Positions 36,405 to 44,859 of a stretch of DNA of 57,775 nucleotides are shown one piece after another. The position numbers and the translations under genes were made by a program. The first letter of the stretch is position 1, and each line of letters starts with the position of its first letter. This DNA comes from Streptomyces poriferorum. Its GTDB lineage: Bacteria > Actinomycetota > Actinomycetes > Streptomycetales > Streptomycetaceae. The notes beneath the pieces were generated by a model. It saw nothing but the letters and a program-made list of their open reading frames with translations. It did not search any database and was not told the origin of the DNA. Location: the NCBI RefSeq assembly GCF_019399235.1, contig NZ_JAELVH010000007.1:1-57775 (forward strand), written 5' to 3'.

Positions 36405-37307
36405 TCAGCGCAGCTGGGCGAGGGACTCGGTCGCGATGCGCTCGAAGACGGCCGGATCCGCGGCGAAGTCGGAGTTCGCGATCGGCCAGTGGACCACGAT
36501 CTCGGTGAACCCGAGGTCGCGGTGACGGCCGGCGAAGTCGACGAACGCGTCCACCGACTCCAGCGGGCGGCCCCGGTCCGGGGTGAAGCCGGTCAGCAGG
36601 ATCTTGTCCAGCTCGGCCACGTCCCGGCCGAGCTCCGCGCACGCCGTGCCAAGCCTGGCGACCTGACCGCGCAGGGCCTCCACCGACTGTGCCGGCGTCC
36701 CCTCCTCGTACAGCTTCGGGTCACCGGTCGTCACCCATGCCTGCCCGTACCGCGCGGCCAGCTTCAGCCCGCGGGGGCCGGTCGCCGCCACCGCGAACGG
36801 CAGCCGGGGCCGCTGTACGCAGCCGGGGATGTTCCGGGCCTCGTCCGCCGAGTAGAAGTTCCCCTTGTGCGTGACGGAGTCCTCAGTGAGCAACCGGTCG
36901 AGCAACGGCACGAACTCGCCGAGCCGATCCGCCCGCTCCTTCGGTGTCCACGGCTCCTGCCCCAGGGCTGTCGCGTCGAAGCCGTTGCCGCCTGCCCCGA
37001 TGCCGAGTGTGATCCGGCCGTCGGAGATGTCGTCGAGCGAGATCAGCTCCTTGGCAAGGGTCACAGGGTGCCTGAAATTAGGTGACGTGACGAGGGTGCC
37101 CAGGCGCAGCCGGTCAGTGGCCGTGGCAGCGGCGGTAAGCGTGGGCAGGGCGCCGAACCACGGGCCGTCGCGGAAGGTCCGCCAGGAGAGGTGGTCATAG
37201 GTGTAGGCGGCGTGGAAGCCGAGCTCCTCGGCTTTCTGCCACTTGGCACGGCCTCCCGCGTGCCAGCGGTCGACAGGAAGGATCACCGTGCTCAGGCGCA
37301 GACTCAT
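36405..37307 (-). CDS. LLM-class F420-dependent oxidoreductase
   Basis: A 300-residue luciferase-like monooxygenase-fold enzyme, most likely F420-dependent as usual in actinobacteria. Start MSLRLSTVILPVDRWHAGG after AGGCTCCTGAG. Family blocks: AAYTYDHLSWRTF, ATATDRLRLGTLVTSPNFRHPV, LGIGAGGNGFDATALG, and the C-terminal GFTEIVVHWP. It is flanked by a degenerate copy of its own N-terminus. Substrate unknown. Confidence 0.9.
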   Translation of the reverse strand: MSLRLSTVILPVDRWHAGGRAKWQKAEELGFHAAYTYDHLSWRTFRDGPWFGALPTLTAAATATDRLRLGTLVTSPNFRHPVTLAKELISLDDISDGRITLGIGAGGNGFDATALGQEPWTPKERADRLGEFVPLLDRLLTEDSVTHKGNFYSADEARNIPGCVQRPRLPFAVAATGPRGLKLAARYGQAWVTTGDPKLYEEGTPAQSVEALRGQVARLGTACAELGRDVAELDKILLTGFTPDRGRPLESVDAFVDFAGRHRDLGFTEIVVHWPIANSDFAADPAVFERIATESLAQLR

Positions 37308-37336
37308 GCTCAGGAGCCTACGTCGATCTCCGTCCT

Positions 37337-37404
37337 CATCTCTGCCCATGTGTCGGTGGCGAAGACAGAGCATCTCTGCCCATGTGTCGGTGGCGAAGGC
37401 AGAG
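37337..37404. repeat. two 34-bp direct repeats upstream of the LLM gene
   Basis: CATCTCTGCCCATGTGTCGG... occurs at 37337-37370 and again at 37371-37404 with one mismatch. It sits 30 bases upstream of the LLM start. The remaining 37405-37610 shows no gene I can support. Confidence 0.85.
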
Positions 37405-37610
37405 CGGAGTCGCTCGATGCCGAGCCGGCCTCTGCCGCGGCTGCTGTGGAGACGCCGCCCGGCCTTCGACCTGAGCGTGCCGCTCGGGGACGCCGTCTCT
37501 GGCCGGTGGCGTCATGACCAGTGACGGACGCGACCGCACGCAGCTGGTCGAGGAGCTGCCTGTCTTTGCCATGAGGCGATGTGCGCGGCGCCGGTGCAGC
37601 ACCTGCTGGT

Positions 37611-38111
37611 TCAGGCTGCGGAGTGGCCGCCGTGGTTTTGCTCTCCGTGGGCGGTGCAGAGCTGTGTGTGAAGCCCTGTGAGCCCTTGGGTGAGGGCGCG
37701 GCGTTCCGTGGGCGGCATGTTGTCGATGGCTTGGTGGAGCATGGTGTCGCGTTGTTCGCGGATGCGTTGCAGGTGCCTTTTGCCTGTGGGCGTGAGTCGC
37801 AGGGTGACTTCGCGGCCGCTGTCGGGGCTGGGGATACGTTCGAGGAAGCCGGTGGCTTGCAGGCGGTCGCACATGCGGGTCACGGTCGGAGCCGCGGAGG
37901 CGAGGCGTTCGCAGACGGTGCGCATCCGTATGCCGTCCTCGCGGTCGACGACGTACATCAGACGCAGCTGGGAGGTGGAGCTGGGCGCTGTCATGCCCGC
38001 GGTGGAGTTTCTGGCGTTGTCCCACATCACGTCGAGGAGTTCGGTGATGAAGCTCGCGGAGTGGGTCGCCTCACACGAGATTCCGCTGGGGGCTGCGTCT
38101 GGTGCGGTCAT
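37611..38111 (-). CDS. MarR-family transcriptional regulator
   Basis: A 166-residue MarR protein: winged HTH with RMRTVCERLASAAPTVTRMCDRLQATGFLER and wing SPDSGREVTLRLT. Start MTAPDAAPSGISCE; ribosome site weak (ACGGGC). It follows the STAS gene on the same strand after a 117-bp gap and may belong to the partner-switching block or control the nearby LLM gene. The C-terminus is histidine-rich (HTQLCTAHGEQNHGGH), unusual for the family and possibly metal-binding. Confidence 0.86.
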   Translation of the reverse strand: MTAPDAAPSGISCEATHSASFITELLDVMWDNARNSTAGMTAPSSTSQLRLMYVVDREDGIRMRTVCERLASAAPTVTRMCDRLQATGFLERIPSPDSGREVTLRLTPTGKRHLQRIREQRDTMLHQAIDNMPPTERRALTQGLTGLHTQLCTAHGEQNHGGHSAA

Positions 38112-38228
38112 GATTGCCCGTCGGTGTGTGCTTCTGCCCGGTGAAACGGCCGGGCAGTGGCTCAGGTGGTTCCGTCCGGTCCGGTGGGGCGAGCCGCCAC
38201 ACCGCTCTCTCCTCGGCATCCGAGGATC

Positions 38229-38570
38229 TCACCGCGGGGTGAGGGGCGGTGCCGTGAGGTGGTCAAGGGTACCGGTGAGACGCAGGAGCCGGTCCAGCTT
38301 CGCGGGGCGGTCGTCCAGGTGCAGCCGCACCCCTGCGGCGGCGGTGCGGCGGCCGATCATCAGCAGGGCGGACAGGCCCATGGAATCGACGGTGCCGAGG
38401 GCCGCGCAGAGCAGATGCAGGTCGGTCATCGCGGGCCGGGCCGAGAGCTGGTCGGTGACCTCGCGCAGCAGGAGGCCGGCGCTGTCGTGGTCGAGGTCGC
38501 CGTGGGCCTCTATACGGACGCTGTCCTGGGCGTCGACCGTGGTCAGCCGCAGGTGGGGGTGTGTGGTCAT
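38229..38570 (-). CDS. STAS-domain anti-sigma factor antagonist
   Basis: A 113-residue STAS protein of the SpoIIAA/RsbV type. The phosphorylation site is seen as VDSMGLSALL, with Ser63 in the D-S-x-G position. In known partner-switching systems the dephosphorylated form binds an RsbW-like kinase and frees a sigma factor. Its ATG overlaps the stop of the cobalamin-binding gene (ATGA), so the two are translationally coupled. Third gene of the PP2C-B12-STAS operon. Confidence 0.9.
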   Translation of the reverse strand: MTTHPHLRLTTVDAQDSVRIEAHGDLDHDSAGLLLREVTDQLSARPAMTDLHLLCAALGTVDSMGLSALLMIGRRTAAAGVRLHLDDRPAKLDRLLRLTGTLDHLTAPPLTPR

Positions 38571-39661
38571 GCGATGTTCCCGGCGGCGGTGAAGGGGGCG
38601 GTGGTGAGGGTGTGTGTTCCGGCTCGGAGAATGCGGACGGCCCGGGGGAAATCCTTGAGCTCACGGTCCAGAAGGTCCAGGGCCGGTGGCAGGCTGCGGG
38701 CGGGTACGCCCCGAGCCACGAGGATTTGCGCGGTCCAGGCGATGAACCGGGTGAAGAGATCCTCGTCGTCGAGGTAGAGCGCGGTGGCGAGGAAGTCCAC
38801 GATGTGCGCGAGATCCTGCGCCGTGCGCTCACGCTGGAGTTCGCTGTAGGCGCGCATCGCGGGAAAGGCATCTTCCAGCCCGGTGAGAACGCTGCGCACG
38901 AGAGTGGCGCTGTTGCGGGCGACCATGGTGTATTCCTGGTCGCCCAGATGCGGCAAGTCATCGAACCGCTGATGATCGCTCGCAGGCCGCGGCAGGCGCT
39001 CTTGGGCGAGATGGCCGGCGGCCGTACGGGCGTCGGGGGCCCAGGCGTCGGCGCCCAGCAGCTTTGCGTAGCGGCCCTCGGGCCCGAAGGCGGCGCCGCC
39101 GACCAGGACGGGGACGCCGACGGCCTGGCAGGCGGTGATCGCGGCGTGCGCGGTGGGCAGCCGAGTGGCGATCGAGCTGGAGAGCGCGACCACGTCCGCC
39201 CTGGTGCTGTGGAGATGCCCGATGAGGTGCGGGGTCGGAACCTGGGCGCCGAGGTAGTCGACCTGCCAGCCACGCAGCTTCAGGACTTCGGCCAGCAGGC
39301 GGGCCGGCAGCCCGTGCCATTCGCCGTCCACACAGGCCACTGTGATCCGGCCCCGGGTGACCGCGGTGCGGGCGGCGGAGTGCGTGCTCACCGCGGTCAC
39401 GGCCCGTTCGTTGATGGCGGTCGCCGCGTGCTCCTGGGCGACACTGATCCGGTTGGCTGCCCATTCCTCACCGACCCTGCCCTGCACCTGGGCGATCACA
39501 TCCAGCAGGACGCTCTCCGGATCGGTCCCCTCGTCGAGCAGACGCAGTACGAGTTCGGTGGCCGCGTACTCGTCCGCAGCGGAGACGGCCTTCCACAGCA
39601 GCTCCGCGGTCTGCTCCGTGTCTCCGGTGCGCGGGAGGCGCGGCGGGGTGCTGGTGCTCAT
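38567..39661 (-). CDS. cobalamin-binding protein with CarH-type light-sensor motif
   Basis: A 364-residue B12-binding protein. Residues about 17-100 form a helical-bundle cap containing Trp67, then nine residues, then Glu77-His78: the W-x9-EH motif diagnostic of adenosylcobalamin photoreceptors such as CarH. A Rossmann B12 domain (about 104-215) follows with the ligand-type His116 in DGEWHGLP and GVPVLVGGAAFG. Residues about 230-364 are helical and unassigned. There is no DNA-binding domain, unlike CarH/LitR. Both ends overlap neighbours by ATGA: upstream PP2C phosphatase, downstream STAS antagonist. I infer a light or B12 input to partner switching. Confidence 0.88.
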   Translation of the reverse strand: MSTSTPPRLPRTGDTEQTAELLWKAVSAADEYAATELVLRLLDEGTDPESVLLDVIAQVQGRVGEEWAANRISVAQEHAATAINERAVTAVSTHSAARTAVTRGRITVACVDGEWHGLPARLLAEVLKLRGWQVDYLGAQVPTPHLIGHLHSTRADVVALSSSIATRLPTAHAAITACQAVGVPVLVGGAAFGPEGRYAKLLGADAWAPDARTAAGHLAQERLPRPASDHQRFDDLPHLGDQEYTMVARNSATLVRSVLTGLEDAFPAMRAYSELQRERTAQDLAHIVDFLATALYLDDEDLFTRFIAWTAQILVARGVPARSLPPALDLLDRELKDFPRAVRILRAGTHTLTTAPFTAAGNIA

Positions 39662-41316
39662 GCCGTGAACCTGCCCCTGGTGTGCCCGTTCACCGCGCTG
39701 AGATGGTGGGTGCGGGGGGCGGAGATCACGACGACGGCCATGTCGTCATGAGGGCGGTTGCCGAGCCATTGCGCGGCCAGCATCTGAATGTGCTCCACGA
39801 TCCCCTCGGCCGGCATGCCCGCGCAGTCGGAGAGGGCACGCTTGAGGCGCTCTTCTCCGAACAGGGCGTCGCCCATGGGGCCGCCCTTGGCCTCGGTGAT
39901 GCCGTCCGTGTACAGAACGCAGGACTCCCCGGGTGCCAGGGACGCCGATGCGGTGTGGGAGGAGATGTTCGGGATGGCTCCGATCAGAGTGCCGTGGGTG
40001 TCGGCTTCCTCGACGGTGCCGTCCGCGCGGATGATCAGCGGGCTGGGGTGGCCACCGCTGGTGAGTTTGAGGTCCACCACGTTGCCGCGCCGCACGGCGG
40101 AGGCCAGGACCAGGGTCGCGAATCGGGTGTGATGAGAGCTGAGCAGCGCGGTGTTCAGCAGACCGAGCATCCGCTGGTGATCATCGGCCATGGGCAGCAG
40201 TGCGTGCAGTGTGTTGCGGATCTTGCCCGTCAGCACGGCGGCCTCCAGGCCCTTGCCGCACACGTCCCCGAGCGAGACCAGCGATGCCTCGCCCTCGACG
40301 GCCGCAGGGTGCACGTCGTAGAAGTCACCGCCGATACGTTCGTGGTCCGCGGAAGGCCGGTACCGGCCTGCGAAGTCCACTCCGGAGATGTGGTGCAGGA
40401 CCGGTGGCAGAAGTTCACGCATCAGTACGTCGGTGATCGTGCTCTGCTCCGCGTAGAGGCGTGCGGCCGACATCGCCGCCCCGGCACGGGCGGCGAAGAG
40501 CCGCGCGAAGACTTCCTCCTCGTCCCTGAACGCGGCGTTCTCCGTCCTGCGCAGCAGAATGAGCGCTCCAGCCGGAACACCGTGCCCGGGCAGCGGGGTG
40601 ATCACTATCGAGCCGACAGGCCCGAACCCCTCAGGCACCATCCACGCGGGCGCCGTCGCCGGGTCGATCCACCGCGAGGGCACCGGCGGGAATCCGCGCA
40701 GCGCCTCTCCCAGCCCCGGCACGTCGTCAGGGTCCACCGTCAAGGTGGACAGGACAGGTGCGCCGCCACGCAGGCAGGTCACCACTGGCAGCCGCTGGCC
40801 TCGGGCCGGCGCGATCGCCAGCGCAGCATCCGCGAGGCTCTCGGCGGCCATCTGCGCGGTCACGTCCATGCAGCGCGCCAGATTGAGGGAGGAGAGCAGA
40901 ACGTTGGACGCCTTCGCGAGGAACGCGGTGCGCCCCCGCTCCATGCACAGGGCCTCACGGACGAGCTGGTGATCGGTGTCATCCACCAGCCACCAGGCGA
41001 CCGAGCCGTCTTTCCGTATGGTCGGGTGCGCCTCGAAACAGCGCCCTCCGATCACACCACGCAGCGGCCCCTCGGTGTCCGGGACGGCATGCGGGCCCGG
41101 AAGGGACAGCGCGGTGTGCGCGGCACAGAGCCAGTCCGGAGCGACGTCCGTCAGTGGTGTCCCCGGGGCCGCGGCGGGCAGAAGAAGACCTGCCGCGTCA
41201 TTGCACCGCACCACAGCACCATGGACGTCAGCGACCAGAACCGGATAGGGAGCGCGGCCCCAAGGAAGGTCCGGCATCCCCGTATCTGCGACGGGTTGCA
41301 CTTGAGTGGCTACCAC
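39658..41316 (-). CDS. PAS-GAF-SpoIIE (PP2C) phosphatase
   Basis: A 552-residue PPM/SpoIIE-type serine phosphatase. PAS-like region at about residues 20-110 (PYPVLVADVHGAVVRCN), GAF at about 130-290, and catalytic domain from about 300 with all metal motifs: GGDFYD (near 329), GDVCGKG, YTDGITEA and HDDMAVVVI. It should dephosphorylate a STAS antagonist, and one is encoded two genes downstream in the same coupled operon. The GTG start is weakly supported; an ATG 13 codons in is possible. A palindrome TTGCCTGAAGGCAA lies about 48 bases upstream. Confidence 0.92.
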   Translation of the reverse strand: MVATQVQPVADTGMPDLPWGRAPYPVLVADVHGAVVRCNDAAGLLLPAAAPGTPLTDVAPDWLCAAHTALSLPGPHAVPDTEGPLRGVIGGRCFEAHPTIRKDGSVAWWLVDDTDHQLVREALCMERGRTAFLAKASNVLLSSLNLARCMDVTAQMAAESLADAALAIAPARGQRLPVVTCLRGGAPVLSTLTVDPDDVPGLGEALRGFPPVPSRWIDPATAPAWMVPEGFGPVGSIVITPLPGHGVPAGALILLRRTENAAFRDEEEVFARLFAARAGAAMSAARLYAEQSTITDVLMRELLPPVLHHISGVDFAGRYRPSADHERIGGDFYDVHPAAVEGEASLVSLGDVCGKGLEAAVLTGKIRNTLHALLPMADDHQRMLGLLNTALLSSHHTRFATLVLASAVRRGNVVDLKLTSGGHPSPLIIRADGTVEEADTHGTLIGAIPNISSHTASASLAPGESCVLYTDGITEAKGGPMGDALFGEERLKRALSDCAGMPAEGIVEHIQMLAAQWLGNRPHDDMAVVVISAPRTHHLSAVNGHTRGRFTA

Positions 41317-41363
41317 ATATCGAGGATCCGCTGAGCGAATCCCTCACCCCATCAACTAGACGA

Positions 41364-41377
41364 TTGCCTGAAGGCAA
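41364..41377. promoter_or_regulatory. 14-bp palindrome TTGCCTGAAGGCAA upstream of the PP2C-B12-STAS operon
   Basis: Six-base perfect arms around GA, 48 bases before the operon's start codon, a good operator position. A second palindrome CAGGTTCTTCACCTG is at 41448-41462. No gene is supported in the 381-bp gap 41317-41697. Confidence 0.5.
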
Positions 41378-41697
41378 CAATCTCTCACAGGCTGCTGCCT
41401 GACAACCGACATCCCCGCCCCGCGCGGCCTTCTCGGGGAGAAGGTTGCAGGTTCTTCACCTGAGGCCCACATAACGGGTGTGTGAAGGGCTGAAGGGCTG
41501 GGGTCTTGCGTTTGGATCAGGCCGGATCAGGGAGTGGGGTCCGGTGCGTGCAGCCGCAAGGCGGAGGAGGGAGTCACTGCGGAGCATGGGCGACCGACGA
41601 CAACGCCGCAGATGTGCGTGCCGGACCCCGCGAGCCCGGCATGATCCGAACGAGAGGCCCTGGTGCCGCGGCGGGGCAGACGTTGCCTGCCACGGCA

Positions 41698-42888
41698 CTA
41701 GCGGTCGCGGCTCGGACTGCGTCCGTGCCAGTCCAAGCACATGACGAGGGAGTCGTCGGCCGCCGGGCCGGAGCCGCGGTGCCCGAGCAGTTCCTGCAAC
41801 ATCACTCTGGGCACCTGCGGAGCGGGCAGCAGCCGGGTGCTGTTGATGGATGCGGCCAGCGCGCGGAGGCTGTACTTCTCACCGCCCGGTGACAGGGCGT
41901 CATAGACGCCGTCGCTGATGAAGAGCAGCCGGTCTCCGGGTTCGACCCGGAAGTGCTGCGGGACGTAGGCGGTGTCCTCGAACATGCCCAGAGGCATCTG
42001 CGCCTCCAGCTCGATCGGCTCGACGACCCCCTTGCGTACCCGCCATACCCGTGGCGACCCGGCATCGATGATCTCCACGTTCCCGGTCGGGAGGTGGAAG
42101 CGGAAGAGCAGGGTCGACAGGTACTGGCTGCCCCTGTGCTGCCCGTACACGGCCTGATCGGCCAGATACGCCTGATCGCTCAGGCTCAGGCCGGCGCGGC
42201 GGGCATTGCGCAGTGCGTTGACCGCGAGGTTCGTCAACAGCGCGGCGTCGATACCCTCCCCCATGCCGTTGCTGACGGTCACGTAGAGGTCATCGGCCGA
42301 GGCTGACCAGTCGAAGCAGTCCCCGAAGATGGCGTAGGCGGGCTCCAGCTGAGCCCCCAGGCTGTACTCCGGCCGGGCGCACGAGCGCCCGGGCAGCAGC
42401 TGCCACTGCATCTCGGCAGCCAGGGTCAGCCGCTCCGCCCGGCGTGCCTGGAGGAAGAGGTCGGTGTCGCGCTCCGCGACGACCACCTCGTGCGCCAGGG
42501 CATCGGCGCACTCCTGGAGATCCTCCAGCACGGCTGCGTCCAGTTCCTCGCCCCGGACCACAGGGAGAGTGACGCCGAGGATGCCGAGCCGGTCGCCCCG
42601 GACGCTGAGGGGCAGGTACACCGTCACCGTGGGCGCCGAGGGGTCGTACACGCAGTGCGGTTCCTGGGAGCCGAACGCACGACCCGGAGCGCTGTCGTGC
42701 ACCGACACGGGGGAGCGGGTGTGCGGCAGCACCCCGACGGGCTGCAGCCTCGTCATGGCGTAGTCGACCAACAACAGATCCACCGCGTGGGCATGGTGGC
42801 GGCGCTCGATCACGGAGCGCATCACGTCGAAGATCTCATGGGGCGCGGCCTCGCGCAGGGAGCGCTCGACCGCGCTGGGTCTGTCCAC
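41698..42888 (-). CDS. GAF-SpoIIE (PP2C) phosphatase with an Asp-to-Asn change
   Basis: A 396-residue GAF plus SpoIIE-type phosphatase. GAF-like region about 15-130, then a coiled linker and catalytic domain. Motif 1 is FGDCFDW (near 189) and the end motifs ISDGVYDA and ADDSLVMCLDW are present, but the second metal motif reads VSNGMGEG: the usual aspartate (GD or DA) is Asn. Either a subfamily trait or reduced activity. Same strand as the PP2C-B12-STAS operon, 381 bases upstream of it. Confidence 0.88.
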   Translation of the reverse strand: MDRPSAVERSLREAAPHEIFDVMRSVIERRHHAHAVDLLLVDYAMTRLQPVGVLPHTRSPVSVHDSAPGRAFGSQEPHCVYDPSAPTVTVYLPLSVRGDRLGILGVTLPVVRGEELDAAVLEDLQECADALAHEVVVAERDTDLFLQARRAERLTLAAEMQWQLLPGRSCARPEYSLGAQLEPAYAIFGDCFDWSASADDLYVTVSNGMGEGIDAALLTNLAVNALRNARRAGLSLSDQAYLADQAVYGQHRGSQYLSTLLFRFHLPTGNVEIIDAGSPRVWRVRKGVVEPIELEAQMPLGMFEDTAYVPQHFRVEPGDRLLFISDGVYDALSPGGEKYSLRALAASINSTRLLPAPQVPRVMLQELLGHRGSGPAADDSLVMCLDWHGRSPSRDR

Positions 42889-43239
42889 CGGTACCGGACC
42901 TGCCTTCTTCGCGTATCTCCATCAAAGCGACTGTCGCCGTAGACCAGCCGGAACGGGCATCAAAGCCCACTCGGGAGTGTCACACGCCCCGCGTTCCGTC
43001 CCCTTCACCGGCCCGACTCCTCGCGCGTGCCCGAAGCCCGAAGGCGGTCAGCTCCTGGAGATCCTCGAAATTGCCCGGGAGCGCAGAGTGTCCGGGTGGG
43101 TGGGGCTGAGGCGCAGGAATCCGTGCCGGGAGGAAGCGGGACCCCCGGCCTGTCCCGCAACGCTTTCCTGTCTCAGGGGCGCGAAGGCTCGGTTCGCGGC
43201 CACGGTGTCGGGGGACCGGCGGTACCTGTGGTGCAGCCG

Positions 43240-43563
43240 TCAGGTTGCCGGGTCACTCCGTTGATGGTGTTCGGCGTTGATGCGCTGGGCTTCTTCGAGC
43301 TGGTCCTCGAGGATGACGATGCGGCAGGCGGCTTCGATGGGGGTGCCCTGGTCGACGAGTTCCCGGGCGCGGGCGGCGATGCGCAGCTGGTAGCGGGAGT
43401 AGCGGCGGTGGCCGCCATCGGAGCGCAGGGGTGTGATGAGGCGCGCTTCGCCGATGGCCCGGAGGAAGCCCTGGGTGGTGCCGAGCATCGCGGCGGCCCG
43501 GCCCATGGTGTAGGCGGGGTAGTCGTCGTCATCGAGACGGCCGAACGAGTCGTTTGCTGTCAT
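43240..43563 (-). CDS. short MerR-family transcriptional regulator
   Basis: A 107-residue MerR protein: HTH at about residues 16-80 (YTMGRAAAMLGTTQGFLRAIGEA, then SDGGHRRYSRYQL) and a short helical tail (about 80-105) but no effector domain. The ATG giving MTANDSFGR follows GAGAGGTG. A 14-bp hairpin lies just upstream in its leader. It is the likely regulator of the adjoining phosphatase and ATPase genes. The 351-bp gap 42889-43239 between it and the second PP2C gene shows no gene I can support. Confidence 0.9.
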   Translation of the reverse strand: MTANDSFGRLDDDDYPAYTMGRAAAMLGTTQGFLRAIGEARLITPLRSDGGHRRYSRYQLRIAARARELVDQGTPIEAACRIVILEDQLEEAQRINAEHHQRSDPAT

Positions 43564-43589
43564 TGCACCTCTCTGTGGAACACGCTGGA

Positions 43590-43620
43590 GGGGCCCTGGT
43601 GCCATTGGCACCAGGGCCCC
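43590..43620. other. 14-bp perfect hairpin (GGGGCCCTGGTGCC) in the MerR leader
   Basis: GGGGCCCTGGTGCC / GGCACCAGGGCCCC with a 3-base loop, 27 bases before the MerR start codon. It could act as a leader attenuator, a MerR operator, or a terminator for upstream transcription. Confidence 0.75.
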
Positions 43621-44331
43621 GAAGGAACTGCTACACCATCGGCCGGCCGTGATCGGCTTTGTCGGCCCTCTGTTTCCGCATACCCGCCCCGGGAGAGGTC
43701 GGGGGCTGCGGGGATCGCGGTTGCTTGACCGGAGACCACCTCACTATCGATGTCCTGCGGTACCCGGGACCAGCACTTGCGCCCGGGCGATCCTGATGGC
43801 GACCAACTCCTCCGTTCTTCCCTCTTGGTCAACTGCTTGCGTATTGCTGGTGATGCGTCCTGCTCCGTGACCTGTGGCAGCGTCACTCTTCGGCAGCCAG
43901 CCCCGTTGCCCGTCCTGCGTCTGCTCCGGCTTGGAACCCCACTGCCGAACCTACCGGTACGCGCGTCCGCAGCCGACGCCTTTACCGAGGGACCACTCAC
44001 TACGCTGCTGGTCCTGCGAACTGCTTTCGCGGGTATCGTCGCCGCGTTCTTGCCGCAGCCCCGCTCACGGCGGCCCCTGAAACCGCGGGCCACCCGGTCC
44101 GGCCGTCAGTCCCGTCGCCATCCTGCAACCGCTCTGGCTCCGGAACTCCACCACCGCACCGTTTTGCGTACAGCAACTGCTTGTACTACTGCCCGCCAGT
44201 TCGTCTCTGCCGGGCCCTGTTGATCTCGGCTACGAGAGAAACCATAACCACACCCCACCCCAATGTCTACTGTGGCCGATGGAGATTTCCGATGGCTCTA
44301 CGCGTAGATAATCGAGCGTTGCGGGTTAAGC
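43621..44331. other. 0.7-kb atypical non-coding stretch with repeated AACTGCTT
   Basis: Frames here lack the G/C-rich third positions of every gene in the window, so I see no CDS. AACTGCT(T) occurs four times, at 43626, 43831, 44019 and 44175, on the plus strand. The plus strand is pyrimidine-rich. A palindrome CTACGCGTAG at 44298 followed by TAGATAAT may be part of the ATPase promoter. Origin may be foreign or a non-coding RNA. Confidence 0.4.
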
Positions 44332-44354
44332 GGGGCGGGGCGGGGCACAAGGGG
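44332..44354 (+). promoter_or_regulatory. G-quadruplex motif in the leader of the ATPase gene
   Basis: Four runs of four G separated by loops of 1, 1 and 5 bases, on the coding strand, 43 bases upstream of the start codon. Confidence 0.5.
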
Positions 44355-44397
44355 CAGCCAGGCAGTACCGGGCAGCGACGAGCCGAGGAGAGCCAGG

Positions 44398-44799
44398 GTG
44401 AACCTGATGAATACGATGCGCGTCAACGCCACCACCATCCGCCCCGCAGCAACCGTCGCCGACGCGCGCGGGAGGGCCCGGAGCTTCCTCGGAGCCTTGC
44501 AGGAGCCGAGCGTCGCCCCCGATGCGGTCGACACCGTGATCCTTGTCGTCTCCGAGCTCGTGACCAACGCACTGCGGCACGGCGGCGGCACCTACACCCT
44601 TCACCTGACCGCCCACCCCGACCTCATCGAGGTGGCCGTCGACGACCCCAGCCCACGGGCCCCGCGCATGCGCACCCCCGACCTGACCGGCGCCACCGGC
44701 GGCTTCGGCTGGCACATGGTCACCCACCTCGCCCGGACCACGGCAGTCATCCACCGGCCGTCCGGCGGCAAAACCGTCAGCGCCTTCCTCTCCCGATAG
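44398..44799 (+). CDS. RsbW-like ATP-binding anti-sigma factor/regulator
   Basis: A 133-residue HATPase of the GHKL/RsbW-SpoIIAB group. The N-box is ELVTNALRHGG (about 54-64), the G1 box DDPSPRAP, and G2 GGFGWHMV. Such proteins phosphorylate STAS antagonists or bind sigma factors. The GTG start follows GAGGAG by seven bases. It is on the opposite strand from the PP2C and STAS genes but completes the set of partner-switching parts in one block. No sigma factor gene is adjacent. Confidence 0.88.
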   Translation: MNLMNTMRVNATTIRPAATVADARGRARSFLGALQEPSVAPDAVDTVILVVSELVTNALRHGGGTYTLHLTAHPDLIEVAVDDPSPRAPRMRTPDLTGATGGFGWHMVTHLARTTAVIHRPSGGKTVSAFLSR

Positions 44800-44859
44800 C
44801 ACTACGACGCCCGTTGCTGGAGCGAGGCTCTGCGGTGGTGGATGGCCGGCGGCTTCACA

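Noticed and set aside
42977..43264. 95-residue open frame between the PP2C and MerR genes
   Set aside because: No recognisable family or ribosome site, and it overlaps the end of the MerR gene.
43560..44093. 177-residue open frame on the minus strand
   Set aside because: Codon use is not that of a streptomycete gene and it ends in the MerR leader hairpin.
43750..44223. 157-residue open frame on the plus strand
   Set aside because: Third positions are not G/C-rich, unlike real genes here, no ribosome site is seen and no family is recognised.
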